NCBI GenBank assembly: GCA_003349885.1
Contig: QFXC01000011.1
Span: 62,001 to 126,000 of the forward strand
Length of the DNA stretch: 64,000 nucleotides
Reading direction: 5' to 3'
Source: an endosymbiont of Galathealinum brachiosum
GTDB taxonomy: Bacteria > Pseudomonadota > Gammaproteobacteria > SZUA-229
In this document: positions 17,648 through 26,994 of the stretch, one piece after another
Layout of the letters: every line of letters begins with the position of its first letter
How positions within the stretch are numbered: position 1 is the stretch's first letter
Position numbers and translations under genes: made by a program
Notes under the pieces: model-generated
Seen by the model: the letters and a program-made list of their open reading frames with translations, nothing else
Databases searched by the model: none
What the model was told of the DNA's origin: nothing

Positions 17648-18615
17648 GGTGCGTCCGCAGTAAATATTGCGCGCAATGGTGCCGGATAACCTTCTACCGT
17701 TTTACTACTGTCCTGAGGATCTAAAAAATCCTTTAATGAATGAAACAACATCCACTCCGTTGAACGCTGCTCTTCAAGACCTGTGATACTTTCATCAACT
17801 AACTTTACGTTTTTAAATCCACAGCGCTGCAACCATTTTATCATTGCTTTGCTACTAGGAAGAAACCAGACATTACGCATTTGCGCATAACGATCTTCTG
17901 GCATCAGCACCTGAAATTCATCACCAGGAATCACTAAGGTTTCAAGAACCAGTTCACCACCTGGCTTTAGACACTGCCTTAACTGATATAAATGATCGAT
18001 AGGAGACTTACGATGATAAAATACCCCCATTGAGAAAACAGTATCAAAGGCTTTTAAGTCGTCAGGTACTGCCTCAATACCTAATGGTAAAACATAAACA
18101 TGCTCATCATTTATAAAATGCTGAACGGCCTGAAACTGCATAACAAATAAAGGCGATGGGTCGATACCTATTACCAGCTCTGCACCCATGCCACGCATAC
18201 GCCAGGCATGATAACCATTACCGCAGCCCACATCTAAAATTGTTCGACCTTCCAACGGTTTTATTGCAGACGACAAACGCTGCCACTTTAAATCAGATCG
18301 CCATTCAGTATCCACATCTACGCCATGAAGAAGGTATGGCCCTTTACGCCAGGGGATCAACTGTTTAAATTTTTCTTTAAGATCTTCTTTTTCGCTTTCA
18401 GACAGGGGGGGCTCAGCTGAAACCGTAATTTGTGTCGCATTCAAATCAACTCGATGTGCATTTATTTCAGGCAGTGTTTTTAATGCTTTTTTCCACCCAG
18501 CTAAATTTCCATAGGTGTCATTACATAAACCCTTCTGGATTTTCTCATCGAGCGTTTCCAGCCATGGCTCCAGTTCTGTACCCTGCAATAACTCAAACAA
18601 TCTTTCAAAATTCAT
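17644..18615 (-). CDS. cmoB: tRNA U34 carboxymethyltransferase CmoB
   Basis: This 323-aa enzyme transfers a carboxymethyl group from carboxy-SAM to 5-hydroxyuridine at the wobble position of tRNAs, giving cmo5U. It shows the CmoB-specific segment WRKGPYLLHGVDVDTEWRSD, the SAM-binding ILDVGCGNGYHAWRM, IDPSPLFVMQF, and GVFYHRKSPIDHL. Length matches the family. It lies 30 bp downstream of cmoA, its partner that makes carboxy-SAM, and overlaps the tlpA-like gene. Confidence 0.96.
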   Translation of the reverse strand: MNFERLFELLQGTELEPWLETLDEKIQKGLCNDTYGNLAGWKKALKTLPEINAHRVDLNATQITVSAEPPLSESEKEDLKEKFKQLIPWRKGPYLLHGVDVDTEWRSDLKWQRLSSAIKPLEGRTILDVGCGNGYHAWRMRGMGAELVIGIDPSPLFVMQFQAVQHFINDEHVYVLPLGIEAVPDDLKAFDTVFSMGVFYHRKSPIDHLYQLRQCLKPGGELVLETLVIPGDEFQVLMPEDRYAQMRNVWFLPSSKAMIKWLQRCGFKNVKLVDESITGLEEQRSTEWMLFHSLKDFLDPQDSSKTVEGYPAPLRAIFTADAP

Positions 18616-18645
18616 TTTATATAATTCTATTACTTTGTTTAATAT

Positions 18646-19407
18646 CTATTTTATTGCCAGAAAGGATACAAAATTAAAACATTGAAACCAGACAATTACT
18701 TCTGAAAAACCAGCTTGCCTAAGTCGTGACAAATGCTGCTCAACTGTTTCAGCCATTAACACATTATCAAGTGCAGATCGCTTCTGACTAATTTCCAGAT
18801 CTGAATAACCATTGGCTTTTTTAAACAAATGATGCAGCGTTGTTAATCTATCTTGTTCGACTGTATTATTAAATTTTATTTTTTCAGACAACACAAAAGC
18901 ACCACCTTTATTTAAACCCGAATATATTTTTTTAATCAAAATATTTCGTAATTTTTCAGGTATAAACTGTAAGGTAAAATTCATCACCACAAACGAAGCA
19001 GACGATAGCTCAATTTCACATATGTCAGCCTGTTGAACACTCACCTTTACATTGCTTTCATGATTTATCATTAAAGCTTCGCATTTTTCAACCATTGCTG
19101 ATGAATTATCTACTGCAATTATTTCCACATTATCATTATCAATGCCTTGCTGGATAGCAAGTGTCGCAGCGCCTAAGGAACACCCCAGGTCGTAACATCG
19201 ACTATTTTGAGTTACAAATGAACGAGCCAGAACAGGAAACATAGATAACAGGGTAGTATAACCGGGAACCGAGCGCCCGATCATATCCTCAAACACTTTT
19301 ACAACCGAATCATCAAAAACGAACCCTGTTATAGCTTCCCGAGGTTGCGAATACAGGGTATCCAGGTCATTGGAGTGCTTGCCATTATTTTCGTTATTTT
19401 TTTTCAT
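18646..19407 (-). CDS. cmoA: carboxy-S-adenosyl-L-methionine synthase CmoA
   Basis: This 253-aa protein converts SAM and prephenate to carboxy-SAM, used by CmoB for tRNA wobble modification. It shows the Rossmann SAM site CYDLGCSLGAATLAI, VFEDMIGRSVPGY before it, and MNFTLQFIP in the middle, all typical of CmoA. It is the first gene of a cmoA-cmoB-tlpA-like operon. A hydrophilic, Asn-rich N-terminus (KKNNENNGKHSND) precedes the conserved part. Confidence 0.96.
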   Translation of the reverse strand: MKKNNENNGKHSNDLDTLYSQPREAITGFVFDDSVVKVFEDMIGRSVPGYTTLLSMFPVLARSFVTQNSRCYDLGCSLGAATLAIQQGIDNDNVEIIAVDNSSAMVEKCEALMINHESNVKVSVQQADICEIELSSASFVVMNFTLQFIPEKLRNILIKKIYSGLNKGGAFVLSEKIKFNNTVEQDRLTTLHHLFKKANGYSDLEISQKRSALDNVLMAETVEQHLSRLRQAGFSEVIVWFQCFNFVSFLAIK

Positions 19408-19544
19408 TGTGCCTACAGAGTCAGAAACTGAGGCTATTTTAACAGAAGTAATAAAAGTATAAACATCGTTTTATGTTCACATACACGCCCAACAAATAAT
19501 TACTAACTATAAGACTTGAATAGCAGGCACTGAATTACAGCGCC

Positions 19545-19576
19545 CACTTTGCAATCAAACTAAACAATGCAAAGTG
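19545..19576. terminator. inverted repeat downstream of the REC-PAS-GGDEF-EAL gene
   Basis: Perfect 9-bp arms CACTTTGCA and TGCAAAGTG are separated by 14 bases, about 18 bases past the stop of the 19594-21780 gene and within the 186-bp space before cmoA. There is no T-run on the transcribed strand, so it is a weak terminator candidate or an operator-like palindrome. Nothing else is recognisable in this gap. Confidence 0.4.
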
Positions 19577-19593
19577 ATTTTACACTGTTATCA

Positions 19594-21780
19594 TTAAATT
19601 AGATCCTGATTTGGCCAGTTGTTTTCCTGCAATCTTTTTGTTGCCTCATCAGCTGACATAGGCTTCCCAAGAAAGTACCCCTGTATTACATCACACTTGG
19701 CATTCTTCAGAAATTCCAACTGCTCATTTGTCTCCACACCTTCCGCAACAACTTTAAGCTTCAATCTATGCGCCATTGCGATAATTGCCTCAACAATAGC
19801 CACATCATCCTGATCCACCGGGGTATCTTTTATAAAAGTTCGATCAATTTTTAATTTATCAATTGAAAATTGTTTTATATAACTAAATGAAGAATAACCA
19901 GTACCAAAATCATCAATAGAAATATTTAGCCCCATATCGGTCAATATACGCATGCTTTCAACTGAGCTTTCTGCATCATCCATAATGCTACTTTCAGTCA
20001 ATTCTAATTCAAGCTTCGTAATGTCTGCTCCAGTTTTATTAATTGTTTCCTCGATAATTCCTTGCATTTTTTGCTCATTAAAATCTCTTGCAGAACAATT
20101 AACAGAAATACTTATATCCTTCAATCCTAGATCTTTCCATTTCTTAAGCTGGCAACAAACCATCATCAGCATTTTTCTTGTCACTGAAAATATCAAACCG
20201 GTTTCTTCTGCTATAGGAATAAATTCATCAGGGCAAACCAGCCCTTTCTCTGGATGATTCCATCTTATTAATGCTTCAAAACCTGAAACCTTCCCTTCAA
20301 CCAGGTTTGTAAGCGGCTGAAAATACGCCTCAAACTGATCTCCCTCTATAGCCTGCCTAAGTTCGTTACCTACATTAACTCGCTTAACAACCTCGTCACG
20401 CATGGCCTGATCAAAACACTCATAACGGTTTCTTCCCCTTGACTTAGCATGATATAAAGCGGCGTCAGCATCCTGCATCAAACTGGTAACCACGGCACTT
20501 GCATCACTAACAATCACAACCCCTATACTGGCAGAGGGATATATATCAAAACCATCAATTGTAAGTGGCTGTTTAAGCAAATCAGTTAGTGACTCGGCAT
20601 ATTTATGAATATCAGAATCACCCGTATTTACATTTTTCAATATAGCAAACTCGTCACCTCCTAATCTTGCTAACATTTCATTTTTTTCGATTTTTTTGTT
20701 AAGAATTCTAGCTATCTTAACCAGGAGTTTATCCCCCAGTTCATGCCCGAAACAATCATTAATAAGATTAAAATGATCCAGATCTATAAATAATATTGCA
20801 AATTTATCTTCAGGCCTCTTATTTTTAAGACATGATTCCACATACGTAGAAAATTGCGCTCTATTAGAAAGACCGGTTAATTCATCATGCCTTAGCTGCC
20901 AGTCTAATGCTTTACGTGCAGAGATATCACTGGAAACTAATGTCGCTGCAACCACTTCATTGTTTTTATAATATGGTGTAATTCTTCCTTCCGACCAGGC
21001 AGTCGAATTTTTCCCTGTTGAAGTTGCGTACTCTATACATTTTTGCTCGCCTTTATCAAATACATCTTTAACAGTTTGCATTACTTTTTCACGATACTCG
21101 TCTTTAATATCGACATAGTAATTTCCACCTACGGCCTGATTAATCATGTGCCATGGATTATGATTAACGAATAATATTTTACCATCTTTATCAATTGTCA
21201 TAATCGTATCTTCGACACTATCAACAACGGTGCGATACTTTTCTTCCGACTCTTCTATCTGATGTAAACGCGAAACACTCTCTCGACTCAGACTCCATTT
21301 TGTTGTGAGTGCAGTTGTTAATTGCTGCACTTCCACCATATCAAATGGTTTCTTTAGAATAATTAATCTATCAGAGGCTCCTAAATGATAAAGAACTTCA
21401 TTCCACGAGTAATCAGAATATGCCGTACAAATAACCAGCTGAATTTGAGAATCGATTACCCAGATTCGTTTTATGGTTTCCAGACCATCCCAGCCCGGTG
21501 GCATACGCATATCTACAAACGCCATTGCATATGGTCGTTTTTCTTTATTTGCAGCCAGAACCTTTTCATAGCCTTCTTCTCCCTGATAGGCTGAATCTAG
21601 TTCATAAACTATAGAACCCGTATTTAATGCGTCATCAGAAAATAACTTTGCTTCAAGTTCATCATATTCAGACTGGTTATCTTTTTCACCAAGGATTTTT
21701 CTAAAATCCTCATGTATACGAGTATCGTCATCGATAATTAGTATTCTACGGTTTTCAAATTCTTTCATAACCTGACTCAC
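19594..21780 (-). CDS. REC-PAS-GGDEF-EAL response regulator (c-di-GMP turnover)
   Basis: This 728-aa cytoplasmic protein has an N-terminal receiver (about 11-160) with DDD acidic cluster, Asp90 in VDMRMPPGWDG and KKPF; a PAS domain (about 178-290); GGDEF (about 296-455) with intact GGDEF (374-378); and EAL (about 470-715) with EALIRW, DDFGTGYSS and KIDRTFI. The RxxD inhibitory site before GGDEF is replaced by EKNE, so product inhibition there is unlikely. Both catalytic motifs look functional. The receiver carries an unusual insertion after IHEDFRKIL, shared with the stand-alone receiver at 24106. Its GTG start overlaps the kinase stop; an ATG four codons later is an alternative. Confidence 0.93.
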   Translation of the reverse strand: MSQVMKEFENRRILIIDDDTRIHEDFRKILGEKDNQSEYDELEAKLFSDDALNTGSIVYELDSAYQGEEGYEKVLAANKEKRPYAMAFVDMRMPPGWDGLETIKRIWVIDSQIQLVICTAYSDYSWNEVLYHLGASDRLIILKKPFDMVEVQQLTTALTTKWSLSRESVSRLHQIEESEEKYRTVVDSVEDTIMTIDKDGKILFVNHNPWHMINQAVGGNYYVDIKDEYREKVMQTVKDVFDKGEQKCIEYATSTGKNSTAWSEGRITPYYKNNEVVAATLVSSDISARKALDWQLRHDELTGLSNRAQFSTYVESCLKNKRPEDKFAILFIDLDHFNLINDCFGHELGDKLLVKIARILNKKIEKNEMLARLGGDEFAILKNVNTGDSDIHKYAESLTDLLKQPLTIDGFDIYPSASIGVVIVSDASAVVTSLMQDADAALYHAKSRGRNRYECFDQAMRDEVVKRVNVGNELRQAIEGDQFEAYFQPLTNLVEGKVSGFEALIRWNHPEKGLVCPDEFIPIAEETGLIFSVTRKMLMMVCCQLKKWKDLGLKDISISVNCSARDFNEQKMQGIIEETINKTGADITKLELELTESSIMDDAESSVESMRILTDMGLNISIDDFGTGYSSFSYIKQFSIDKLKIDRTFIKDTPVDQDDVAIVEAIIAMAHRLKLKVVAEGVETNEQLEFLKNAKCDVIQGYFLGKPMSADEATKRLQENNWPNQDLI

Positions 21781-23519
21781 GCATCACTCTGTTTATCAAA
21801 AGGAAGTACGAGCGCAAAACTCGCCCCTCTACCTAAACCATCACTATGCACTGAAATATTTCCGCCTAATTCATTTGCAACAATTGCACTATGGTGCAAT
21901 CCAAACCCATGACCATCACGCCTTTTTTTAAATCCATATTCAAACAAGTGATGGATATCGCTTTCATCTATACCTATTCCCGTATCACTTATTTCAAGCC
22001 TTGCCATTCCTTTATTTTCACTAATGCTAATTATAAGATTTCTGATTTTATTGTCGCTATCAACCAAAGCATGTTTTGCATTACTTATTAAATTAATAAT
22101 TACCTGAAGCGTTTTATGTTTATCAACATACAGCTGCGGTAGCTCTTCATATCTTTTTATTACTTTTACACCATGACGTCCCATACCCTGTAAATTTATT
22201 CTTAGAGCGTCCTCAACAAGATCCGACAAAACGACCTTCTCTCTAACGCCATAACTTCCCGCGTACGACTGCTGCATACTAATTACATTTTTTATGTGAT
22301 CGATATTATTTGCAAGCTCATCAAGCTCACCAAACAGGCCTTCTTTCTCTTCCCTTAACTGTTCAGACAACAATGATAGAAATTTTGGAATTTGACTTCC
22401 CTTATTATCATTGCTCATGAAATCAGGAATATTATCTTTGTTCTTTTCAAGCATATCAACCACACGTGACAAATTATCAGCTTTGGTTTTTCTAATTTGT
22501 TCACGTATTACAGATGCGGAAACATTGACACTATTTAAAACATTGCCAACATTATGTAATACACCGCTTGCCACCTCAGCCATACCCGCGCTTCGCGCAA
22601 TATCTCCAATCTTCTCATTCAACTCTTTTAATTCTGACGTTCTTTCGTGAACCTTATCTTCAAGCGTTTCATTTAACTCTTGAAGCTCACCCTCAATCCT
22701 TGTTCTTTCTCTTATCTCCACTTCAAGATCTTTATTAGTTTCTTCAGTTTCTAATGCATATTTTTTTGCTGACACAGCAGAAACTTCTGCTTTTTCTTTT
22801 TCTTCAATTAGCGCATCGTCTCTATTTTGAATCTGGTCAAGCATATTATTAAATGAACCGATCAATACACCTACTTCATCTTCAGATGTTTTTTTCATCC
22901 GCAAACTATAATCTTTATTTCTTGTTACGCTTTGCGCCACCTCTTTTAATCTTGTAATAGGCTCAGTAATAAACTTCATTATTCTTCGCGACACAAGAGC
23001 AGTCACCAGCATCAGGCCAATAAATATAATTACAGATATTTTTGCACTTTTTACTATCCTCTCTGTCAGCTCACTTAAACTGGCTTTTATTTGCAAGCTA
23101 CCTATAGACTGCCCTTCCAACATTACAGGCTTAAAAACATCAACATAGCCACTCAATAATTTTAATTTTGCATTTTCGTTATAATCATCACATACAAATA
23201 TATCTTCGGCATCAAGGTTATATTCAGCAAACGCCTGATTTTCGATTGTCCTTATGCAGGCATACACAACGGACTGATGTGATTTTAGAGATCTCAGATT
23301 GCTATTAGCTGATTCAATATCAGAAAACGCTAAAGATGCCGCACTACTTTCTGCAACAATTTCAGCAACCACATTTAGGCCCGAGATAATATTCAACTCT
23401 GAACTGGATGAATTTATTTGAGCAACGATTGTGAATGCGATTGCAAGCACAAGAGCGGTTATACTCATGTAAACAATCAATATTTTACTTTTAATACTGA
23501 TGTTTTTAAGCGCATTCAT
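21777..23519 (-). CDS. CHASE8-like membrane histidine kinase
   Basis: This 580-aa kinase has TM1 at about 12-33 and a periplasmic domain (about 36-153) with AESSAASLAFSDIESANSN, resembling the CHASE8 sensor of YfiN/TpbB diguanylate cyclases. TM2 (about 160-178), HAMP (about 178-232) and a long coiled coil (about 235-305) follow. The dimerisation region has a non-classical H-box, ASGVLHNVGNVLNSVN (His322). HATPase_c has NLISNAKHAL, DTGIGI and HGFGLHHS. Its start overlaps the yfiR-like stop (ATGA) and its own stop overlaps the next gene. It likely replaces YfiN as the membrane partner of the YfiR-like protein and phosphorylates the adjacent receivers; this pairing is inferred from context. Confidence 0.9.
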   Translation of the reverse strand: MNALKNISIKSKILIVYMSITALVLAIAFTIVAQINSSSSELNIISGLNVVAEIVAESSAASLAFSDIESANSNLRSLKSHQSVVYACIRTIENQAFAEYNLDAEDIFVCDDYNENAKLKLLSGYVDVFKPVMLEGQSIGSLQIKASLSELTERIVKSAKISVIIFIGLMLVTALVSRRIMKFITEPITRLKEVAQSVTRNKDYSLRMKKTSEDEVGVLIGSFNNMLDQIQNRDDALIEEKEKAEVSAVSAKKYALETEETNKDLEVEIRERTRIEGELQELNETLEDKVHERTSELKELNEKIGDIARSAGMAEVASGVLHNVGNVLNSVNVSASVIREQIRKTKADNLSRVVDMLEKNKDNIPDFMSNDNKGSQIPKFLSLLSEQLREEKEGLFGELDELANNIDHIKNVISMQQSYAGSYGVREKVVLSDLVEDALRINLQGMGRHGVKVIKRYEELPQLYVDKHKTLQVIINLISNAKHALVDSDNKIRNLIISISENKGMARLEISDTGIGIDESDIHHLFEYGFKKRRDGHGFGLHHSAIVANELGGNISVHSDGLGRGASFALVLPFDKQSDA

Positions 23520-24052
23520 CTCAATTTCTCTGCAACTTCTAATAATTGAGATCTGTACTTAATATTTGACTTAGTGCTTTTTTCTACGTTAATTTCAAAC
23601 TTAATCTTATTCTTAACTCTAATAAAACCAATCATACCCCCATAGTTTGCGAAGTCGTCAATATCACTAACCGTAAGAATGGGTTCTCCATTAATTTTAT
23701 TTATAATTTCCCTGTATTTATTTTTATTTCCATCACTTATGTAAACAATATGACAATAGTTTTCTCTTTCAAAATCTTGTGAATACTTAATTTTTATTTT
23801 TTTATTTTTTATTTTTTTATTTGATAATCTGTCAAGACTTTCTTCAAACGGACTGTCTCCAATCACACATATATTGAAGTAATCTCTTGACTCAATAACC
23901 TGATCAGGCCAGTATATGAAACGTGCAAAGTTTAAAAGATAAGCTGCTTTTAATTGATATTCACGATTAAAATCAGCCTGAACCAAACCACACCAGATCA
24001 TAGACGCCAGTATTAACCGCTGAACAATTAGTGTAATACCTGATTTATTCAT
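23516..24052 (-). CDS. YfiR-like periplasmic regulator
   Basis: This 178-aa protein has an N-terminal signal peptide (to about residue 26, ...GLVQADF), then the YfiR pattern REYQLKAAYLLNFARFIYWPD, ICVIGDSPFEESL, CHIVYISD and ILTVSDIDDFANYGGMIGF. In Pseudomonas YfiR is a periplasmic repressor of the diguanylate cyclase YfiN that responds to redox and envelope stress. Here the membrane partner overlapped by four bases is a histidine kinase with a YfiN-like sensor rather than a cyclase. Two Cys (in NICVIG and NYCHIV) remain in the mature protein and could form a disulfide. Confidence 0.88.
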   Translation of the reverse strand: MNKSGITLIVQRLILASMIWCGLVQADFNREYQLKAAYLLNFARFIYWPDQVIESRDYFNICVIGDSPFEESLDRLSNKKIKNKKIKIKYSQDFERENYCHIVYISDGNKNKYREIINKINGEPILTVSDIDDFANYGGMIGFIRVKNKIKFEINVEKSTKSNIKYRSQLLEVAEKLR

Positions 24053-24105
24053 TTATAACTATTTAATTTCCAGTATAAAAACATCCCGCCAGTCAATCCT
24101 TTTAT

Positions 24106-24693
24106 TTATTCACCAAACTTATCTGCTAACTCTTTTTTCAGCTTATCAACATTAACATGGCAATTTTCCAGATTAGACACTAATTTATTAATGTGCGTAT
24201 TATGTTCAATCGTCTTACCTGCTCTTCTCGTCATTGCTAATGCCATTTGCTGAGCCTCATCCGCATCAAATGGTTTCTTAAGCACTAACAAGTGATCAGA
24301 TGGACCTAATATATCTATAATATCGACCCATGAATAATCTGAATATGCCGTACAAATTACAATTTCCATTGATGGGTATCGCTCCCATATTTTTGCAATC
24401 GTCTTAATACCATCCTGTCCCGGGGGCATACGAACATCCATAAACACCAATGAATAACCATTACCCTCTAACTCGGCTTTTTCTATCATTTGTAATGCTT
24501 CTTCACCCTGATATGCCGACTCAAGATCATAATTAATTTCTTTGTATACCGGGTCCTGACTAGTTTTCCCGAACAGGCTATCCGCCATATCATCAAGATC
24601 TCGACCAGATGTATCGTTTGTGATTAAAATCTTTCTAAAATCTTCATGGATTGAAGGAGTATCATCAACAATTAATATTCTGCTGTTTTTCAT
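24106..24693 (-). CDS. response regulator with extended receiver and coiled-coil tail
   Basis: This 195-aa protein starts RILIVDDTPSIHEDFRKIL and carries the phosphoacceptor Asp86 in FMDVRMPPGQDG and LKKPFDADE. Between the first helix and the second strand it has an insertion of about 30 residues that moves the acceptor Asp from about 52 to 86. The same layout occurs in the receiver of the 19594-21780 protein, so the two are paralogous. The last 35 residues form a probable coiled coil (HINKLVSNLENCHVNVDKLK) instead of a known output domain. It heads the operon, 53 bp before the yfiR-like gene. Confidence 0.88.
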   Translation of the reverse strand: MKNSRILIVDDTPSIHEDFRKILITNDTSGRDLDDMADSLFGKTSQDPVYKEINYDLESAYQGEEALQMIEKAELEGNGYSLVFMDVRMPPGQDGIKTIAKIWERYPSMEIVICTAYSDYSWVDIIDILGPSDHLLVLKKPFDADEAQQMALAMTRRAGKTIEHNTHINKLVSNLENCHVNVDKLKKELADKFGE

Positions 24694-24813
24694 AACAATT
24701 ACTCTCTAAACTACTATAGAAATAAGGACGTTATTACCAACTTATAATTGAAACCACTATTAGTGAAAGGTTGTTTCTATCTACTTAGAATAGACCTATT
24801 TTTGAGGCATTGC

Positions 24814-25302
24814 ATGACCGACTTGGAGCAAAAATCGATCCAGATTGATTATTTAGGACATCACGCACAATTTATACCCATTATCGCTAAATGGCATCAG
24901 GATGAATGGCAGCATATTAGCCCCGACTTATCTACACAGCTGCGCATCAAAATGTATAGTAGCTATAAAAACACGGCAAGCATCCCCTGCTGCCTAATCG
25001 CATTAACTGACGATGAGCCAGCCGGATCTGCTAGTCTGGTTCTATCTGATATGGATAGCCACACTCACCTTGGACCATGGTTAGCCAGTGTATTTGTCCA
25101 TAAAGATTTCCGCTGTCATGGCATCGCGAGCCAATTAGTCGCTAAGTGCATACTTAATGCCAATCAGGCCGGTATTAAAACACTTTATTTATTCACCCCT
25201 GATAAAACAGCCTTTTATAAGAAACTTGGCTGGAAGTTGATCGAGCACACTTTATACCATGGTGAAAATGTCGATATTATGTCATATGACCTAACAGGTT
25301 AA
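24814..25302 (+). CDS. GNAT family N-acetyltransferase
   Basis: From the ATG at 24814 (GAGG six bases upstream) this encodes 162 aa; the longer frame from 24748 lacks such a signal. The GNAT acetyl-CoA site is visible in LASVFVHKDFRCHGIASQLV (the R-x-x-G-x-A loop), followed by LYLFTPDKTAFYKKLGW, the usual C-terminal strand and helix. Substrate unknown. It is followed 39 bp later by the oxygenase-like gene on the same strand, so the two may be co-transcribed. Confidence 0.88.
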   Translation: MTDLEQKSIQIDYLGHHAQFIPIIAKWHQDEWQHISPDLSTQLRIKMYSSYKNTASIPCCLIALTDDEPAGSASLVLSDMDSHTHLGPWLASVFVHKDFRCHGIASQLVAKCILNANQAGIKTLYLFTPDKTAFYKKLGWKLIEHTLYHGENVDIMSYDLTG

Positions 25303-25341
25303 ATTTTGTAAACAGACATTTGATAAACGAGCTTTAACAAT

Positions 25342-25860
25342 ATGAAAGATTTGAAATACTTTACCCTGCACCCTCAATATCTGGATGATTTTGATAATAT
25401 CAATCAACAGCTAATAGATGGCCTTAATTCTCATATAGATAAAGAGTCAACCCGCAAATCCCATCATTTTTTCGGACGTTATGAAAATATCTACATAGAT
25501 AAGAATGAAATACCCAGCATTTCTGATATTTTAGAACACGCCAAATTTTTTGCCGCTAAAATACTAGACTGTGAATCAAACGAGCTCAAGGCAGGCCTCT
25601 GGTTTAATGTGATGAATCCGGGTGACAAAACAACTCTACACCGCCACGATGATGATGATGAATTGCTTTCTGCGGTATATTACGTGCAGGTTTCAAAGAA
25701 TTCTGGCACACTGCGTTTAATAAAAGATCCTGTAGTGATAGAAGTTAAACCTAAAGCGGGCATGTTTGTTTTTTTTAAACCCGACATGCCTCACGAAGTA
25801 AGTGTAAACGCAAGTAACGGATGCCGTATTTCACTTGGCATCAATATTGGGTCCGCTTAA
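25342..25860 (+). CDS. putative 2OG-Fe(II) oxygenase family protein
   Basis: This 172-aa protein has a double-stranded beta-helix pattern. Candidate iron ligands are His102 and Asp104 in LHRHDDDDE, the distal His151 in DMPHEVSVN, and Arg162 in CRISLGINI for 2-oxoglutarate binding. AGLWFNVMNPGDKTTLH is the typical lead-in of small proteins annotated as 2OG-Fe(II) oxygenases. The substrate is unknown. The 258-bp space after it, up to sucD, contains no gene I can support. Confidence 0.72.
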   Translation: MKDLKYFTLHPQYLDDFDNINQQLIDGLNSHIDKESTRKSHHFFGRYENIYIDKNEIPSISDILEHAKFFAAKILDCESNELKAGLWFNVMNPGDKTTLHRHDDDDELLSAVYYVQVSKNSGTLRLIKDPVVIEVKPKAGMFVFFKPDMPHEVSVNASNGCRISLGINIGSA

Positions 25861-26118
25861 ATAACCTCTAACATGACTTACAAATACCCGCATTAAATGA
25901 CAAAAGTGATACCAATATGAAACGTTCTGCAATTACCTTTTCCATACTAGTACGAAAAAAATTGACACTTATTTCAATTCTATAAACAACAAGATAATTG
26001 GCGATAATATTCGTGCTAAAAAAAAAGAAGCACCCGTAATTTAAACCTGTAATAAATCTGAACTTAGATCAGGCTTGATACACATAATATTGAGTTCCAC
26101 CCCTACGTAATTTCAATC

Positions 26119-26994
26119 TTACTTCCAGCCTGTCGCCTCTGCTATCGCTTTACCTAGCTCGGCTGGTGACCGGGTGATTGCAACACCGGCAGACTCCAGA
26201 GCTTTAAATTTTTCTTCAGCTGTGCCTTTTCCACCCGCTATAATCGCCCCAGCATGCCCCATACGTTTACCTTTAGGCGCTGTACCACCCGCAATAAAAC
26301 CTGCTACAGGTTTAGACACATTAGTTTGAATAAACTCGGCAGCTTCTTCTTCAGCCGTGCCACCAATTTCACCCACCATCAAAATAGCTTCAGTTTCAGG
26401 ATCTTCTTCAAACAACTGTAGACAATCAACGAAGTTCATCCCGGGAATAGGGTCACCACCGATACCTATACAGGTCGTTTGCCCAAAACCTAAATCCGTC
26501 GTTTGCTTAACCGCTTCATAAGTCAATGTACCTGAACGGGAAACAATCCCTACTTTTCCAGGCTTGTGAATTTCACCTGGCATGATGCCTACTTTACATT
26601 CACCGGGTGTAATAATTCCAGGACAGTTTGGCCCTATTAATCGCACGCCGGCCTGATCCACAGCAATTTTAACTTCTAACATATCGAGAGTTGGGATACC
26701 TTCTGTAATACACACAATCAATTCAATGCCCGCATCCAGTACTTCCAGGATTGAATCTTTACAGAAAGGCGCTGGCACATAAATAACCGATACAGTTGCA
26801 GCTGTATGATTTACCGCGTCACGCACGGTATTAAATACAGGCAAATCCAGATGTGTCTGGCCACCCTTGCCTGGTGTCACTCCACCAACCATCTGTGTAC
26901 CGTATGCAATAGCCTGCTCTGAATGAAAAGTACCCTGTTTACCCGTAAAGCCCTGGCATATTACCTTTGTTTCACCATTAATTAGTACGCTCAT
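26119..26994 (-). CDS. sucD: succinyl-CoA synthetase alpha subunit
   Basis: This 291-aa subunit binds CoA and carries the phosphohistidine. Seen are [19 protein letters not shown] (CoA-binding Rossmann), [22 protein letters not shown], and the active-site His in [17 protein letters not shown]. With SucC it interconverts succinyl-CoA and succinate with nucleotide phosphorylation in the TCA cycle. It abuts sucC, the start overlapping the sucC stop by one base, and is the last gene of the sucA-sucB-lpd-sucC-sucD block. Confidence 0.97.
   Translation of the reverse strand: MSVLINGETKVICQGFTGKQGTFHSEQAIAYGTQMVGGVTPGKGGQTHLDLPVFNTVRDAVNHTAATVSVIYVPAPFCKDSILEVLDAGIELIVCITEGIPTLDMLEVKIAVDQAGVRLIGPNCPGIITPGECKVGIMPGEIHKPGKVGIVSRSGTLTYEAVKQTTDLGFGQTTCIGIGGDPIPGMNFVDCLQLFEEDPETEAILMVGEIGGTAEEEAAEFIQTNVSKPVAGFIAGGTAPKGKRMGHAGAIIAGGKGTAEEKFKALESAGVAITRSPAELGKAIAEATGWK

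Noticed and set aside
26014..26034. GTGCT...AGCAC hairpin with an A-rich loop downstream of sucD
   Set aside because: The stem is only 5 bp and the T-run of the transcribed strand lies inside the loop, so it does not fit a terminator.
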